From positions 6,386,001 to 6,450,000 of the forward strand of contig NC_091973.1 in NCBI RefSeq assembly GCF_036711975.1: a stretch of DNA of 64,000 nt. Direction: 5' to 3'. This DNA comes from Onthophagus taurus (taxonomy: Eukaryota > Arthropoda > Insecta > Coleoptera > Scarabaeidae). Shown piece after piece: positions 12,419-33,992 of the stretch; position 1 is the first letter of the stretch; each line of letters begins with the position of its first letter. Made by a program: the position numbers and the translations under genes. A model generated the notes under the pieces. The model had not been told where the DNA came from, did no database searches, and saw only the letters and a list, made by a program, of their open reading frames with translations.

Positions 12419-13061
12419 TACAGTGTGTCCCAGGATAGATGTTACAAGAGGTATAATGACTTAAAAACTTTTAAATTTTATTTTAATGCTAAGGAATTAA
12501 GCCTTGATTGGTGTGAAGAGAATTTTAAGAATATTTTCATATTTTGAAAATGTAAAGTAACCTTTTTATTCATGATACGGAAAAATTTTATTAAGAAAAG
12601 TTGTTTAAAATGAGAAATTACAAAATTTCAGACTTTGCTTGAATCATATTTTAGTTTAAATAACATAAATATTGTATATTAATTGAAATGTGAACTAAAA
12701 CTGAGGGATAATACAATTTATTTGTCAATATTTGCGACTACTTAAGTCATTTTTTTTTTCGTGGCATTTTTCATTGTTTTTTTTTCATCCTTATCTAATC
12801 TAAAATATGGTGGTTTAATCAATATAGGTAGATCTTTCTGAAATTTTGCATAGTGCGATAATTTTTCATTCTAAACAACTTTCCTTAATGACATTTTGCC
12901 GTATCATGAACAAAAAGACCGAGTTGATTTTCAAAATATGAAAATATACGTAAAATTCTCTCCACACCAAGCAGGGTGGAGAAATTCCTCAGCCTAAAAT
13001 AAAATTCAAACATTTTTAAGTGATTATACCTCTTGTAACATCTATCCTGGGACTCACTGTA
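12419..13061. mobile_element. Palindromic mariner-type MITE, TACAGTGTGTCCCAGGATAG ends
   Basis: The two halves are inverted copies over most of the length: the left TACAGTGTGTCCCAGGATAG and ATGTTACAAGAGGTATAA are mirrored at 13020-13061. It is flanked by TA and has no coding frame. Similar ends recur at 60359. Confidence 0.85.
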
Positions 13062-13063
13062 TA

Positions 13064-13966
13064 TACAGGTGTGTCAAATGTCTGGAATATAGCCAATAAC
13101 TCCGCCATTTGTGGTTTTAAAGAGAAATGTTTCAAATAAAAAATTCTTTATTAATTGTGGCGCATTTTTTGACTATACTTGCTTGTTTACATTGTTCTTT
13201 GTTTCGTTGCTATGGCAACCAACATTGTTATTTTAAATGGGATGCATATACTTTTTTTTGCGTATTTTTATAGAGGATAAGTCTCTCTATGTGATGAACA
13301 TATCAAATCGTATGGTTGAATAAGAAAAAAATCGAGAAAAAATGCGTTTTTTAAAAGTCTTAAATTAGCTAATTACAATCGAAGTAGGCGCCGAAATAAT
13401 GCCGTTGACAGCTTTAAATGTCAAAAAAAATTACGGTTGCAACAATTATCAATAATTAATAATGTATGGTTCATTAATTAATAATATATGGTTAATTAAT
13501 TAATAACACTTCCGGTGTTAAATTTTTTTGTTAATATTTTGGCTACTGTGGACTGTGTAATTTATGTATCCGGGTAAATATTATTGAACAGTGCGAACAC
13601 AACTTTACTTTGAGTGCGTTTTCTATCACCTGCACCGTACCCATACATTATTAATATTTGCGCCATATTTGCTTAAACTGTCAGTTTTTTTTACATTTAA
13701 AGCTGTCAACTGCGTTATTTCGGCGCCTACTTTGATTTTTTCTCGATATTTTTCTTATACATCCATATGATTTAATATGTTCATCGAATAGAGGGACGTA
13801 TCCTCTATCAAAAAAAATATATGCATCCCATTAAAAATAACAATGTTGGTTGCCATAGCAACGAAACAACAAACAAGCAAATATCGCCAAAAAATGCACC
13901 ATGATTAATAAAGAACCACAAATGGCGAAATTATTGGCTATATTCCAGACATTTGACACACCTGTA
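13064..13966. mobile_element. Palindromic mariner-type MITE, TACAGGTGTGTCAAATGTCT ends
   Basis: Left end TACAGGTGTGTCAAATGTCT and right end AGACATTTGACACACCTGTA are exact complements, with long imperfect arms (for example GTTGCTATGGCAACCAACAT mirrored near 13850). It abuts the previous MITE. Confidence 0.87.
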
Positions 13967-14080
13967 TGTATAATGGGAATTCCAGTTATTTTAATTAATT
14001 AATTAATCCTTATTGAAGTTATTTTTGTATAAAGAATGTAATAAAAAGTACTGTAGACCGATTTTTTGGTGAACACTGTA

Positions 14081-14655
14081 TATTGTCTTATTACTATTTA
14101 TTATAATTTTAATGTAACATCACTTCTAACGTAAAGTACAAGTTTATTTTAAATAATTAAAAATTTGATGATGTTGAAATTTAAAAATGAACGTTTTTAT
14201 GTATATACGGATGTTCCAAAAATTGTTTTTTTTATTGTAATCTAATTTTTGTTTATGTTGTTTATAAAATGAAGTCACCAAAAAAAAAAATGAAAATATT
14301 AATAAATAAACTTAAAAAAAAGGTGTATAATAATTATAATAAAAAGTCTTTGTAATTATAATTAATTAAATTGTTTGTTTCTTAAAAGAAATAAAAATTG
14401 TTATAACAAAACGAAATTTTGATTTAATCTTGAAATCGTTATGGTATTAGTATAATTATATTAGTGTAAAAAGGGGTTATTTTCAAAGGACCTATTTTTA
14501 AAAAAATCATAATGAGATAGGATTTTTTTATCTTAATACTTAATGAGTGTGTGATTCGACACGTCCCCGTTTTGTTTAATATTAATTTGTCAACAAATGG
14601 AAGCAAGTGTGTGTGAATAGTAGAATTTTTTGAGTCATCAAATGTTAGAGCTTTT
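14081..14655. other. Intergenic AT-rich DNA before CK2 alpha
   Basis: Between the MITE cluster and the CK2 alpha leader. AT-rich with no repeats or frames I can support. Confidence 0.4.
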
Positions 14656-15012
14656 GCTTATTTGGCAGGCAGTCGGTCGGTGGAACGGAAGCGCGTCGGG
14701 TTGAGGAGGTTAGAAAGAAATCGCGTTAATTTCCGGAACGTTAAACGTAAGTTAAAAAAATCGTAGTGAAAATATTCGAAAGAAAATTTAAAATAAATTC
14801 GAAGAAACGGTCAACGAATCCAACGTAGCTAAAAATAAATACATATCGGAACTTGTTCCTTTAGTCGATAAAGTAGATACCTCGTTGAAGTGTAAAGTGA
14901 CAACCCTGGACCGTACTGTTAAAAAATATTATTAAAAAAAAAATTAAAAGGAAGCATTTTAAAATAAAAGTAAAAGTGATAAAGAATCTTTTTCGATTTG
15001 ATTTAAAAATAA
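14656..15012 (+). promoter_or_regulatory. Probable CK2 alpha 5' leader region
   Basis: GC content rises at about 14665-14740 (cggtcggtggaacggaagcg), as expected for a leader or promoter. Good splice donors occur at 14745 (GTAAGT) and 15013 (GTAAGT). The first could end a short leader exon, the second a longer one. The start of transcription cannot be fixed from sequence. Confidence 0.4.
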
Positions 15013-15772
15013 AGGTAAGTGGGGCTAATAATTTAAGTTTTGATTTGTGGGTTTATTGGGGAAATATATCATGGTTGTCGGTTCGATTTCGGTTCTAGTT
15101 CGGTCCTGTTCGGGCTGGCAATGCACTTTTAGAGGGGTACACGATATACTGAAACGTGTGCGCCTGGTGCTAGCCTCTTGCCCAGTCTATCGTGGCGGGA
15201 TGTTAACTTCCATCTTGGATCGCGATCGTCGTCCAGAAGCCGGCTTTCGTTAAATAAAAACGCGATCCGCGCGCACGTAAACGTTAGTTTTAGTTCAAAT
15301 GATTCGCGAGAAACGTGTTTTTTGATCGTATTTGTGAACCGCCCGAGATGAACTAGGTATGATTTTCAAAATAACGATGTAGTGTAGGCTGCAACCCATC
15401 GTTCCAAAAAGTTCTCTCTAATACGGACGAATGGCGTGTGCTCGCCTATACAGTTTAACCATTTAATAATAAAAAAAAATACAACCAAAAAAATATATAA
15501 ATAAAAATAAATCAAAAATACTGGTGCCGTTTGTTTAGTTATGCTGATTGTATGTTCTAGATTAGCTATACAGTGCCTTAAACAAGGTAACTTTTAAGCT
15601 ACAACCACCAAAATATATAACCTAAACTAACCCAACAATTTATTAATACCCCAAAAAAATGAATTAATTTCTTCTTTTTTCAGTGACGGCTGATTCCATT
15701 CGTTTAGTCAAAGCTTATGATCTGCGATTTGTGAGCAGCGCCCGTAACAGCGCCCTATTAGCTAAAGCAACT

Positions 15773-26435
<10,663 letters not shown>

Positions 26436-28022
26436 AAAGAAAAAAATTAATAAATCCGGATTTAAAAAATTAGAGAAATAAATCAAGAATAAAATCAGAA
26501 TACCTAATTATATATTAACTGGAGAATCCAATTAATATATAATAAACTCAAACTCTCGTTAAAACAAACTTATTATAACAATTTCCCTTCTCCCACGTTT
26601 TCAAAAGATATAATAAAAAAAACTTTGTCACGACAAGGAACCGAATAACAAAATGTAACAACATTCCTGTTTTCTCTTTGGGTGTTAACGAATTTTTCAG
26701 GAAAAAAATTCGAAAATATTGCTGAATATATGTATTAGGCGAAGTTTTGTAGCAACGTTAAAAAAATAAATAAATGATTTAATAACATCTAATTTTTAAT
26801 TATTTTAATTAATACTTTTTTAATGACACGTTAAATTAATATACACAGCGTTGCTATCAAATAATCGCTTAAAAGAAATAAGAATATCCTAATTTCTACA
26901 ACTTTCAGTAGCTGTACATGTATAATATATATGCGGTATTGTTAAAAATGTACGGTTTGCCTTTTGTAGAGTGCGTTCGTTAAAGTAAATCCAAAAAAAA
27001 AAATTGAAGAAGCTGTGTCATGATCATTTTGGTTCTTTTGTAAGACGATAACACTATGTAACAAAAAAAATTGATAAAACATTGTAAAGTAATACAATGG
27101 GATTCGTTACTCATCTGTGATTAAAAAAAATAAATAGCGTCACTCCACACATCCTCAGTTTTTTCTAACTGTTATATGTAATGGCAATATTATAGTTTAT
27201 GATTTCTCGAAGCCCGGCGGCATAGTCATTGAAAAAAATGTATAGACAGTTGGTTTTTACATATTTTATACTAACGTTTTTAATAAGCGATGAGTGATAT
27301 GACAAGTTATTCTAAAAATCACCTATATATACATAAAAAATATATAAATATAGTTTCGAAAAAAACAACTTCAAGGAAAATCTAACCCTGTTCGAAGCGA
27401 CGGATTTCCAACGGACACTTTCTATGTAAATATATTTCCTCATGTAATAAAAAACAACAAAAATAGTGGAATATATGTATAAATGAATTAACCTTTTTTT
27501 ATTTTTTAAAACAATACTAACATTTTTTAAGAAGGTAAGTAATAACTCTATTTCATATGGTGCACGACGGTGACACCCAAAAAGCAGTTTCAAATTTATA
27601 GTAACTCACAACGATCATGCAACACAAAATATGAAAACGATAAATTCAAATGTACATATTTTTATTTTATTTGTACCATATATGGTAATTTCAAATTTAC
27701 CTAAAACGAAATAAATCATAAACGTTGGCAGTTTTAAAACAAATCGATATCGCGTAATTAACCCAATAGGGCGTTTCCAAAGCAACGCGTAAACTCGCAT
27801 TGTTCTGGTGTTCCGCCCAAATACGATCGTTCTAATAAAGGTAATGCTCTTTATTGAAATGATTACGGGGGTTCATTTGCGTGTGAAAACTTGCGTGATT
27901 GTTCCACATGCAAATTTACAAACCCCTTTCGAAATCACGACATTAATTAACACCTTTACTAAAATTTTTTATGCAATCAATATTAAAATAAATGAAAAAT
28001 TTTAAGAAATGATTTTTTTTAG
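26436..28022. other. CK2 alpha 3' UTR and intergenic DNA before calaxin
   Basis: Strongly AT-rich. The early part (to about 27100) is probably CK2 alpha 3' UTR; several AATAAA-like strings occur (for example near 26475, 26537 and 26765), but none can be chosen. No repeat or coding frame can be supported from 27100 to 28020. Confidence 0.4.
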
Positions 28023-31000
28023 ATGTCAAAACCAAACGAACCGAATGTGAGCACGCGCGGAAGGACGCTGATTTTGAAAAGCATTTCGTTATTTCTCTCC
28101 GGTCGTAATGCTAGATCAAACTCGCAACAACCCAAGCCGGTTAAAACCAAGAAAATGAATGATAAAGATAGCAAAAACAAAATTTCACCTAAGCTTCTCG
28201 AAATTGCTAAAAAAGAAACTCATTTTACCAGGTAATACTATTTAATTGAAAAAAATTTTTTTGATTTCAATTTTTTTAAGATTGGAGATTGAAAATCTTT
28301 ATAAAGTCTATCGAAGATTAATTTCAATGAATCGGCCGAAAACTCATCAAGACAAAAACGTCGCTGCAACATCTTCAATTGGAAAAACTACATCTGAAGT
28401 AAAAAAATTTTTTTTAAATATTATTAAATAATAAAATTTTATTTCAAGGGAATCGACCGAGTGATTTTTCGCGAACTCTTACACAGCTCTTTCGACATAG
28501 TAACCGAAGATATGATGATGGACCGCATCTTTTGCGTTTGGGATAAAACCAATTCAGGTTTAATAACACCGGAATCCTGGTTTTTGGGGTTAAATATATT
28601 CCTTCGTGGCACTCTCGCCGAACAAACCGATTTTTGCTTCTTCGTTTACGACTTAAACGCCGACGGATTTATTACTAAGGACGAAATGTTTCAATTATTA
28701 AAGTAAATATACTTTATATATACAGCCTGATTCAGAGTATGGGTACTACTTTCAAAATATTTGGCAGTAATATGTTTTAGGACATTCTCTACACGATGGT
28801 GATATCACATTTTGAATTGGACGAATTATTTCAAAATGGCGACTGTCAACTTTTTTTTTTTTTAAATTTTTTTTCTTTCCCCATCAAAAAGCACACATTT
28901 TAATCTAATAGTGCATGAATGTTTTACAGTCGATGTTATTTTTGTCCAAATATCAAGTAACGCTAGACACAAAAGAAACAATTAAACTTTATTTTGTAAT
29001 AAACATCTACTTATTTATTTATTTGGACAAAAATAACATCGAGTGTAAAACATTTATGCGCTACTAGATTAAAATGTTAGGTTGCTCTTTGATGAGGAAA
29101 AAATTTTGAAGAAAAACAAAATACTATCGTAAAAAGAATATTTTTAGGATCTCAATAATAAAAAAAAATTTTGGCATTCCATTTAAAAAAAAAGTTGTCA
29201 GTCGCCATTTTGAAATAATTTAATGTCCTAAAACATATTATTGCTAAATATTTTGAAAGTAGTACCCATAGTGTGGCTAAAAAAAAATAAGGCGCTTACT
29301 CTGAATCAGGCTGTATACTTAAAGTAATATATAGTAAAGGCAAAAAAATCCTTATAAGGGTTTGGATAAAGTGGGCAAGAGAAATAGTTGGAAATTATTT
29401 TGAAGTTCGTAATTCGCCCGCTAGGGTTAACAAAAAATTCCCGCAATCTCAAAAAGTTAGACGATGAGCTATAACTTTAACAACCATAAAATTTACTAAA
29501 TAGTAGTGAAAACCGCATCTCGATATCTCCATTCATTCTCGAATTATACAGGTCCATTTAACGTGAGACAAGCGATTATCTCGAAAATGGTTCATTTTTA
29601 TGTAAAATGAAAGTTGTTCTGTACGAAGGAGGAAACATTTCTTGACCTTGACCTTGTTTTCAAGGTCATATGAAGGTCACGACCAATTTTTTAAATGGCA
29701 CCCTATATATTTTATTGTAAAATCTGAATCTGTGGATAAAAGTAAAGTAATAAAAAAAAAATTTATGTAAATGTTTTTGGTTTGAAGCCAAATTGATGAT
29801 TCATTCGTGTGGAAAGAGATGATTAGAAATATAAAAGTTATACATCTTAATAATAAATTCATGAACCTTTCCATCCAACTGTCTCAACATCTTCTTATTG
29901 ATATTATCATAACCAGACGCGGCGCTACCGGCACTTTTAAAAATATAAATTTGAAATACATTGAAAAGAATTATTTATGCTTTAAAAAAAGAAAAAAACA
30001 CTTAAATAGAATTTAGAGTACTAATTATTGTTTACATTCGAAAAATACAAATTTTAAATAAATTGTTGTATTTTCACACAAAGTAATGGTATTTATGTTT
30101 TTCAATATTGTGCTTTTGTAATTTCCGTTAATGCGGACCTGAACAAATCACGCCGAAGTTTGGGGTTCGTCAACTACCTGTTTACAACCCCGTCTTTGTT
30201 CGTTAAATGACTGCAATTAAGTCATAATAACCACCAGAAAAATCGGAGACTATATTTAGTCTTCTAAAAGCAGTATCTAGTCTTCTGCCAAAGTTATGTA
30301 TGTTTTCTCCAAAATATTTTATCTTTCTTTTGCAGTATTTAAACCTGTCCGCAGTAGCTAGTCTTCAGAAAGCAGTATTTAGTCTCCACAAAGCAATTTT
30401 AGTCTTTAGAAAGCAGTATTTAGTGTTCCAGACGCTGTATTTAGACCTGTCGGAAGTATCTAGTCTTCAGAAAGCAGTATTTAGCCTTCTAGAAACAGTA
30501 TCTAGTCTTCTACCAAAGTTATGTATGTTTTCTCCAAAATATTTTATCTTTCATTTGCAGTATTTAGACCTGTTGGTAGTATCTAGTCTTCAGAAAGCAG
30601 TATTTAGTCTCCACAAAGCAATTTTAGTCTTTAGAAACCAGTATTTAGTGTTCCAGACGCTGTATTTAGACCTGTCGGAAGTATCTAGTCTTCAGAAAGC
30701 AGTATTTAGTCTTCTAGAAGCAGTATCTAGTCTTCTGCCAAAGTTATGTATGATTTCTCCAAAATATTTTATCTTTCTTTTGCAGTAATTAGACCTGTTA
30801 GCAGTATGTAGTCTTCAGAAAGCAGTATTTAGTCTTCACAAAGCAATTTTAGTCTTTAGAAAGCAGTATTTAGTGTTCCAGATACTGTATTTCGACCTGT
30901 CGGAAGTATCTAGTCTTCAGAAAGCAGTATTTAACCTTCTAGACACAGTATCTAGTCTTCTGCCAAAGTTATGTATGTTTTCTCCAAAATATTTTATCTT

Positions 31001-33704
31001 TCATTTGCAGTATTTAGACCTGTTGGTAGTATCTAGTCTTCAGAAAGCAGTATTTAGTCTCCACAAAGCAATTTTAGTCTTTAGACACCAGTATTTAGTG
31101 TTCCAGACGCTGTATTTAGACCTGTCGGAAGTATCTAGTCTTCAGAAAGCAGTATTTAGCCTTCTAGACACAGTATCTAGTCTTCTGCCAAAGTTATGTA
31201 TGTTTTCTCCAAAATATTTTATCTTTCTTTTGCAGTATTTAAACCTGTCAGCAGTAGCTAGTCTTCAGAAAGCAGTATTTAGTCTCCACAAAGCAATTTT
31301 AGTCTTTAGAAACCAGTATTTAGTGTTCCAGACGCTGTATTTAGACCTGTCGGAAGTATCTAGTCTTCAGAAAGCAGTATTTAGCCTTCTAGAAGCAGTA
31401 TCTAGTCTTCTGCCAAAGTTATGTATGTTTTCTCCAAAATATTTTATCTTTCTTTTGCAGTATTTAGACCTGTTAGCAGTAGCTAGTCTTCAGAAAGCAG
31501 TATTTAGTCTCCACAAAGCAATTTTAGTCTTTAGAAACCAGTATTTAGTGTTCCAGACGCTGTATTTAGACTTGTCGGAAGTATCTAGTCTTCAGAAAGC
31601 AGTATTTAGCCTTCTAGAAACAGTATCTAGTCTTCTACCAAAGTTATGTATGTTTTCTCCAAAATATTTTATCTTTCTTTTGCAGTATTTAAACCTGTCA
31701 GCAGTAGCTAGTCTTCAGAAAGCAGTATTTAGTCTCCACAAAGCAATTTTAGTCTTTAGAAAGCAATATTTAGTTTTTTAGAAGCAGTATCTAGTCTTCT
31801 GCCAACGTTATTTATGTTCTGTTCTTGATACTGACAGCAACTTCTTTCTGGGTGTCTATCATCATGTTTTTGGGAGCCTCTTATTATCTATACGGATCTT
31901 GTACCACCCGGTACCTCATTTCTCCAGCTGTTACTTTGCTTTTGTGCTTATCCTGCATTGGCATAGTTTCCGTATTGGTGATTTCCTGTCCTGTGCAATA
32001 ACCAGACAAGTCCATTGGATTCTTGTTCATATTCTTCGCATTCTTTTATTGAACACATAAGTATTGCCATGAAAAATCATGTTTGGTTTATAATAAATTT
32101 TTGAACAGTAATTTCAGACTTGTGGACTTTGAACAATGTAATTCCTAATATGTATAGGGGTTGTCATCCATATTGGTGATAATGTTAAAATAAAAAAGAA
32201 AAACCAAAATAAATGGTCAAACTACTCCAATATATTTTCCAATATATTTTTTTATTTTTAGTTAATCTAATTAACTCGAGTTAATTAATAAAGGAAAATA
32301 TATTGGAGTAGTTTGACCATTTATTTTGGTTTTTCTTTTTTAATGTAATTCCTGTTTTTTGCTGAAGTCTAGTTTATAACTATTGCAATTTCAGACTTTT
32401 TCTTGCAAATTAACCTTCTGACCAGAGTATTCCCGACTATTCCCTTAAGTTTGGTTTTTCACCAGTATAATTCTTAAATTTTTGCTGAAGTATGGATTAT
32501 GACTATTCCAGTCTTTTGCGTTTTCCGGCGCTTCATTTGCTAGCGCCGGCACTGATCATAACCGGGTGCAGAGATTTTACCCTTTGATATTACTTCCAAG
32601 TATTTAGTTGGCTTCCACTGCATTATGTTGAAAACCATCATACCTCCACCTCTTGAAGTTTGTCATAGTCAAAGCCTGCATCAAAAAGTCAAAATATTTT
32701 TGTAAATATTCAGCATGTATTCGGGCTATGTCTTCTTCTGAAGTTTGAAGAGTATTGGAAATGACTTCTGTTGTAATTAGATAGCTTTTTAATTTGTTCT
32801 GTTTTGTCATATTTTCGCTGGTTATTGGTTTTTCTTGATTATCCACTTATGATAAAAGATTTGATCATAATACCGGTTATAAATAATACCGATCATAATC
32901 GGTATCTGTAAAATAATGTATTGGAGAAAACAATCTTAAAAACACTTATAGAGAAAAATGTCATATTCGGCATCATATTCGAAACATTGAAAATAAATCA
33001 TCATACGCTTCTGAGTTAGTAAATGACATGTTTACAGTTAGCATGCTCCCCAAATATTATGGATTTATTTTCACGCGTTCAAATTATATAGGGTGTGCTC
33101 GTGAATTATTTCCAACAGTGGTTTCGCAGAAAATCGCGGATTATTCGAAAACAACCTGGTGGATTTCAACGCGGTTTTTACCAAAATATATTAAATAATG
33201 TCGGTTGTCGGATTCCGTTATTAATTTTTTAATATTAGTGCTCCCTAATTTTTTAAGAGCGATTTAATGAAATTACGAATTAAAGAGAAACAAAAATAAG
33301 CTATGCGGGGTGAGGAATGGGATGGTGCGTTCCAGACAGTACGTCGCGCCTTTATCTTACCTACATAAAGAAATGAGGCGCGACGTCCAAATAATTTCTA
33401 ACTATTTCTCTTAACCACTTTGCTTATAAGGATTTTTTTAATTAATTAATTTTTTTTTTAATATATTTTTTTTTATTATAGAAATTGTTTGATAAAACAA
33501 CCACAAGATGAAGACCCCGATGAAGGTGTTAAAGATTTAGTTGAGATTATTTTAAGAAAATTGGATAAAGATAAAGACGGAAAAGTTTCTTTGGACGATT
33601 ATAGAACTTCGGTGAAAGAAGAACCGCTCCTTTTAGAAGCTTTTGGTAGATGTTTACCGAATGAAAGAGCCACCGATACTTTTATAACAACAATGAAAAT
33701 GTAA
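28023..33704 (+). CDS. CLXN: Calaxin (EF-hand protein EFCAB1), axonemal calcium sensor
   Basis: A neuronal-calcium-sensor-like protein that binds outer-arm dynein and tunes ciliary or sperm-flagellar beating with calcium. Exons: 28023-28231, 28281-28398, 28449-28702, 33482-33704. Phases agree, giving 267 residues (human 211). Matches to human calaxin: the GIDRVIFRELL region, DMMMDRIF, LFLRG-like FLRGTLAEQ, DLNADGFITKDEMFQLLK, KQPQDEDPDEGVKDLVE and LLLEAFGRCLP. EF-hand 1 (DKTNSGLITPES) is degenerate. EF-hands 2 (DLNADGFITKDE) and 3 (DKDKDGKVSLDD) have good loops. About 50 basic N-terminal residues precede the part aligning with the human start. The ATG follows a possible acceptor (AG at 28021), so a leader exon may exist. 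The last intron (4.8 kb) is transposon-filled. Confidence 0.92.
28721..29315. mobile_element. Palindromic MITE, TACAGCCTGATTCAGAGTA ends
   Basis: Left end TACAGCCTGATTCAGAGTA and right end TACTCTGAATCAGGCTGTA are exact complements, with mirrored inner arms (cctaaaacatattattgc against gcagtaatatgttttagg). TA-flanked. Inserted just after calaxin exon 3. Confidence 0.88.
30255..31810. repeat. 225-bp tandem repeat, about seven copies
   Basis: The landmark ATGTATGTTTTCTCC (one copy has a single change) lies at 30296, 30521, 30746, 30971, 31196, 31421 and 31646, exactly 225 bp apart. Within the unit there are shorter subrepeats built on agtcttcagaaagcagtatt. Since 225 is a multiple of three and one frame of the unit has no stop, long open frames (30300-30788 and 30873-31781) arise. 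I regard them as incidental. Confidence 0.93.
32191..32342. repeat. 152-bp hairpin
   Basis: Arms of about 55-60 bp: accaaaataaatggtcaaac and actccaatatattttcc on the left are mirrored by ggaaaatatattggagt and gtttgaccatttattttggt on the right. The loop is AT-rich with an inner ttaattaactcgagttaatt-type palindrome. Possibly a MITE nested in the 29341-33440 element. Confidence 0.75.
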
Positions 33705-33992
33705 ATAAAAAAAATTTGTTAATTTATTACGCAAGAATTTAAAAAACTTTAAAAAAATAGTAGATTAATAATAAATTATCCTGATAAAGACCCAAGTTAT
33801 GTTATGAGTTTAATATCACGCAAGTGCGAACAGTTTTGCGGTTGACGAGTGTGTTAAATAGAACCTACTCAGTTTGTCACTGGGCACTTCAAAGTCGCAG
33901 CACTTCGATGACTGTCTAGTTTAAATCCTGTCGCATTTAAAAAAATATATAATAATCTTGCCAATTTAATTTAATAAAACTAAAGTAAAAAA

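Larger units (their letters stand above)
11154..14080. mobile_element. Outer mariner-type element hosting three MITEs
   Basis: TACAGTGTATCCCAAAAAGTC at the left and the complement of TACAGTGTTCACCAAAAAAT at the right are similar inverted ends. Three further palindromic elements lie between them, so the outer element was probably a landing site for later ones. Confidence 0.45.
29341..33440. mobile_element. 4.1-kb TIR element carrying a 225-bp tandem array
   Basis: Left end CAAAAAAATCCTTATAAG, then gagaaatagttggaaattat at about 29380, is mirrored at 33385-33440 (ataatttctaactatttctc, then CTTATAAGGATTTTTTTA). The arms are about 70-100 bp. The interior holds the 225-bp array, a long hairpin at 32191-32342 and TATCGG-like motifs near 32870-32910. 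No transposase is recognised. A minus frame at 32604-32846 is unassigned. It occupies most of the last calaxin intron. Confidence 0.65.

Noticed and set aside
15047-15253. Short plus frame in the CK2 alpha leader intron
   Set aside because: No homology, and it sits downstream of a strong donor at 15013; more likely intronic.
15683-15772. N-terminal extension of CK2 alpha in the open upstream frame
   Set aside because: No ATG and no similarity to CK2 alpha N-termini; the ATG at 15773 gives the expected start.
30300-31781. Long open frames that could be taken for a leucine-rich repeat protein
   Set aside because: They follow from a stop-free 225-bp repeat unit; no start context, splice signals or known domain.
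32604-32846. Minus-strand frame of 80 codons in the calaxin-intron element
   Set aside because: Not recognised and no supporting signals; could be a transposon remnant but cannot be shown.
33100-33480. A further calaxin exon
   Set aside because: Exons 3 and 4 join in phase and match the human protein without a gap; this stretch is the right arm of a transposon.
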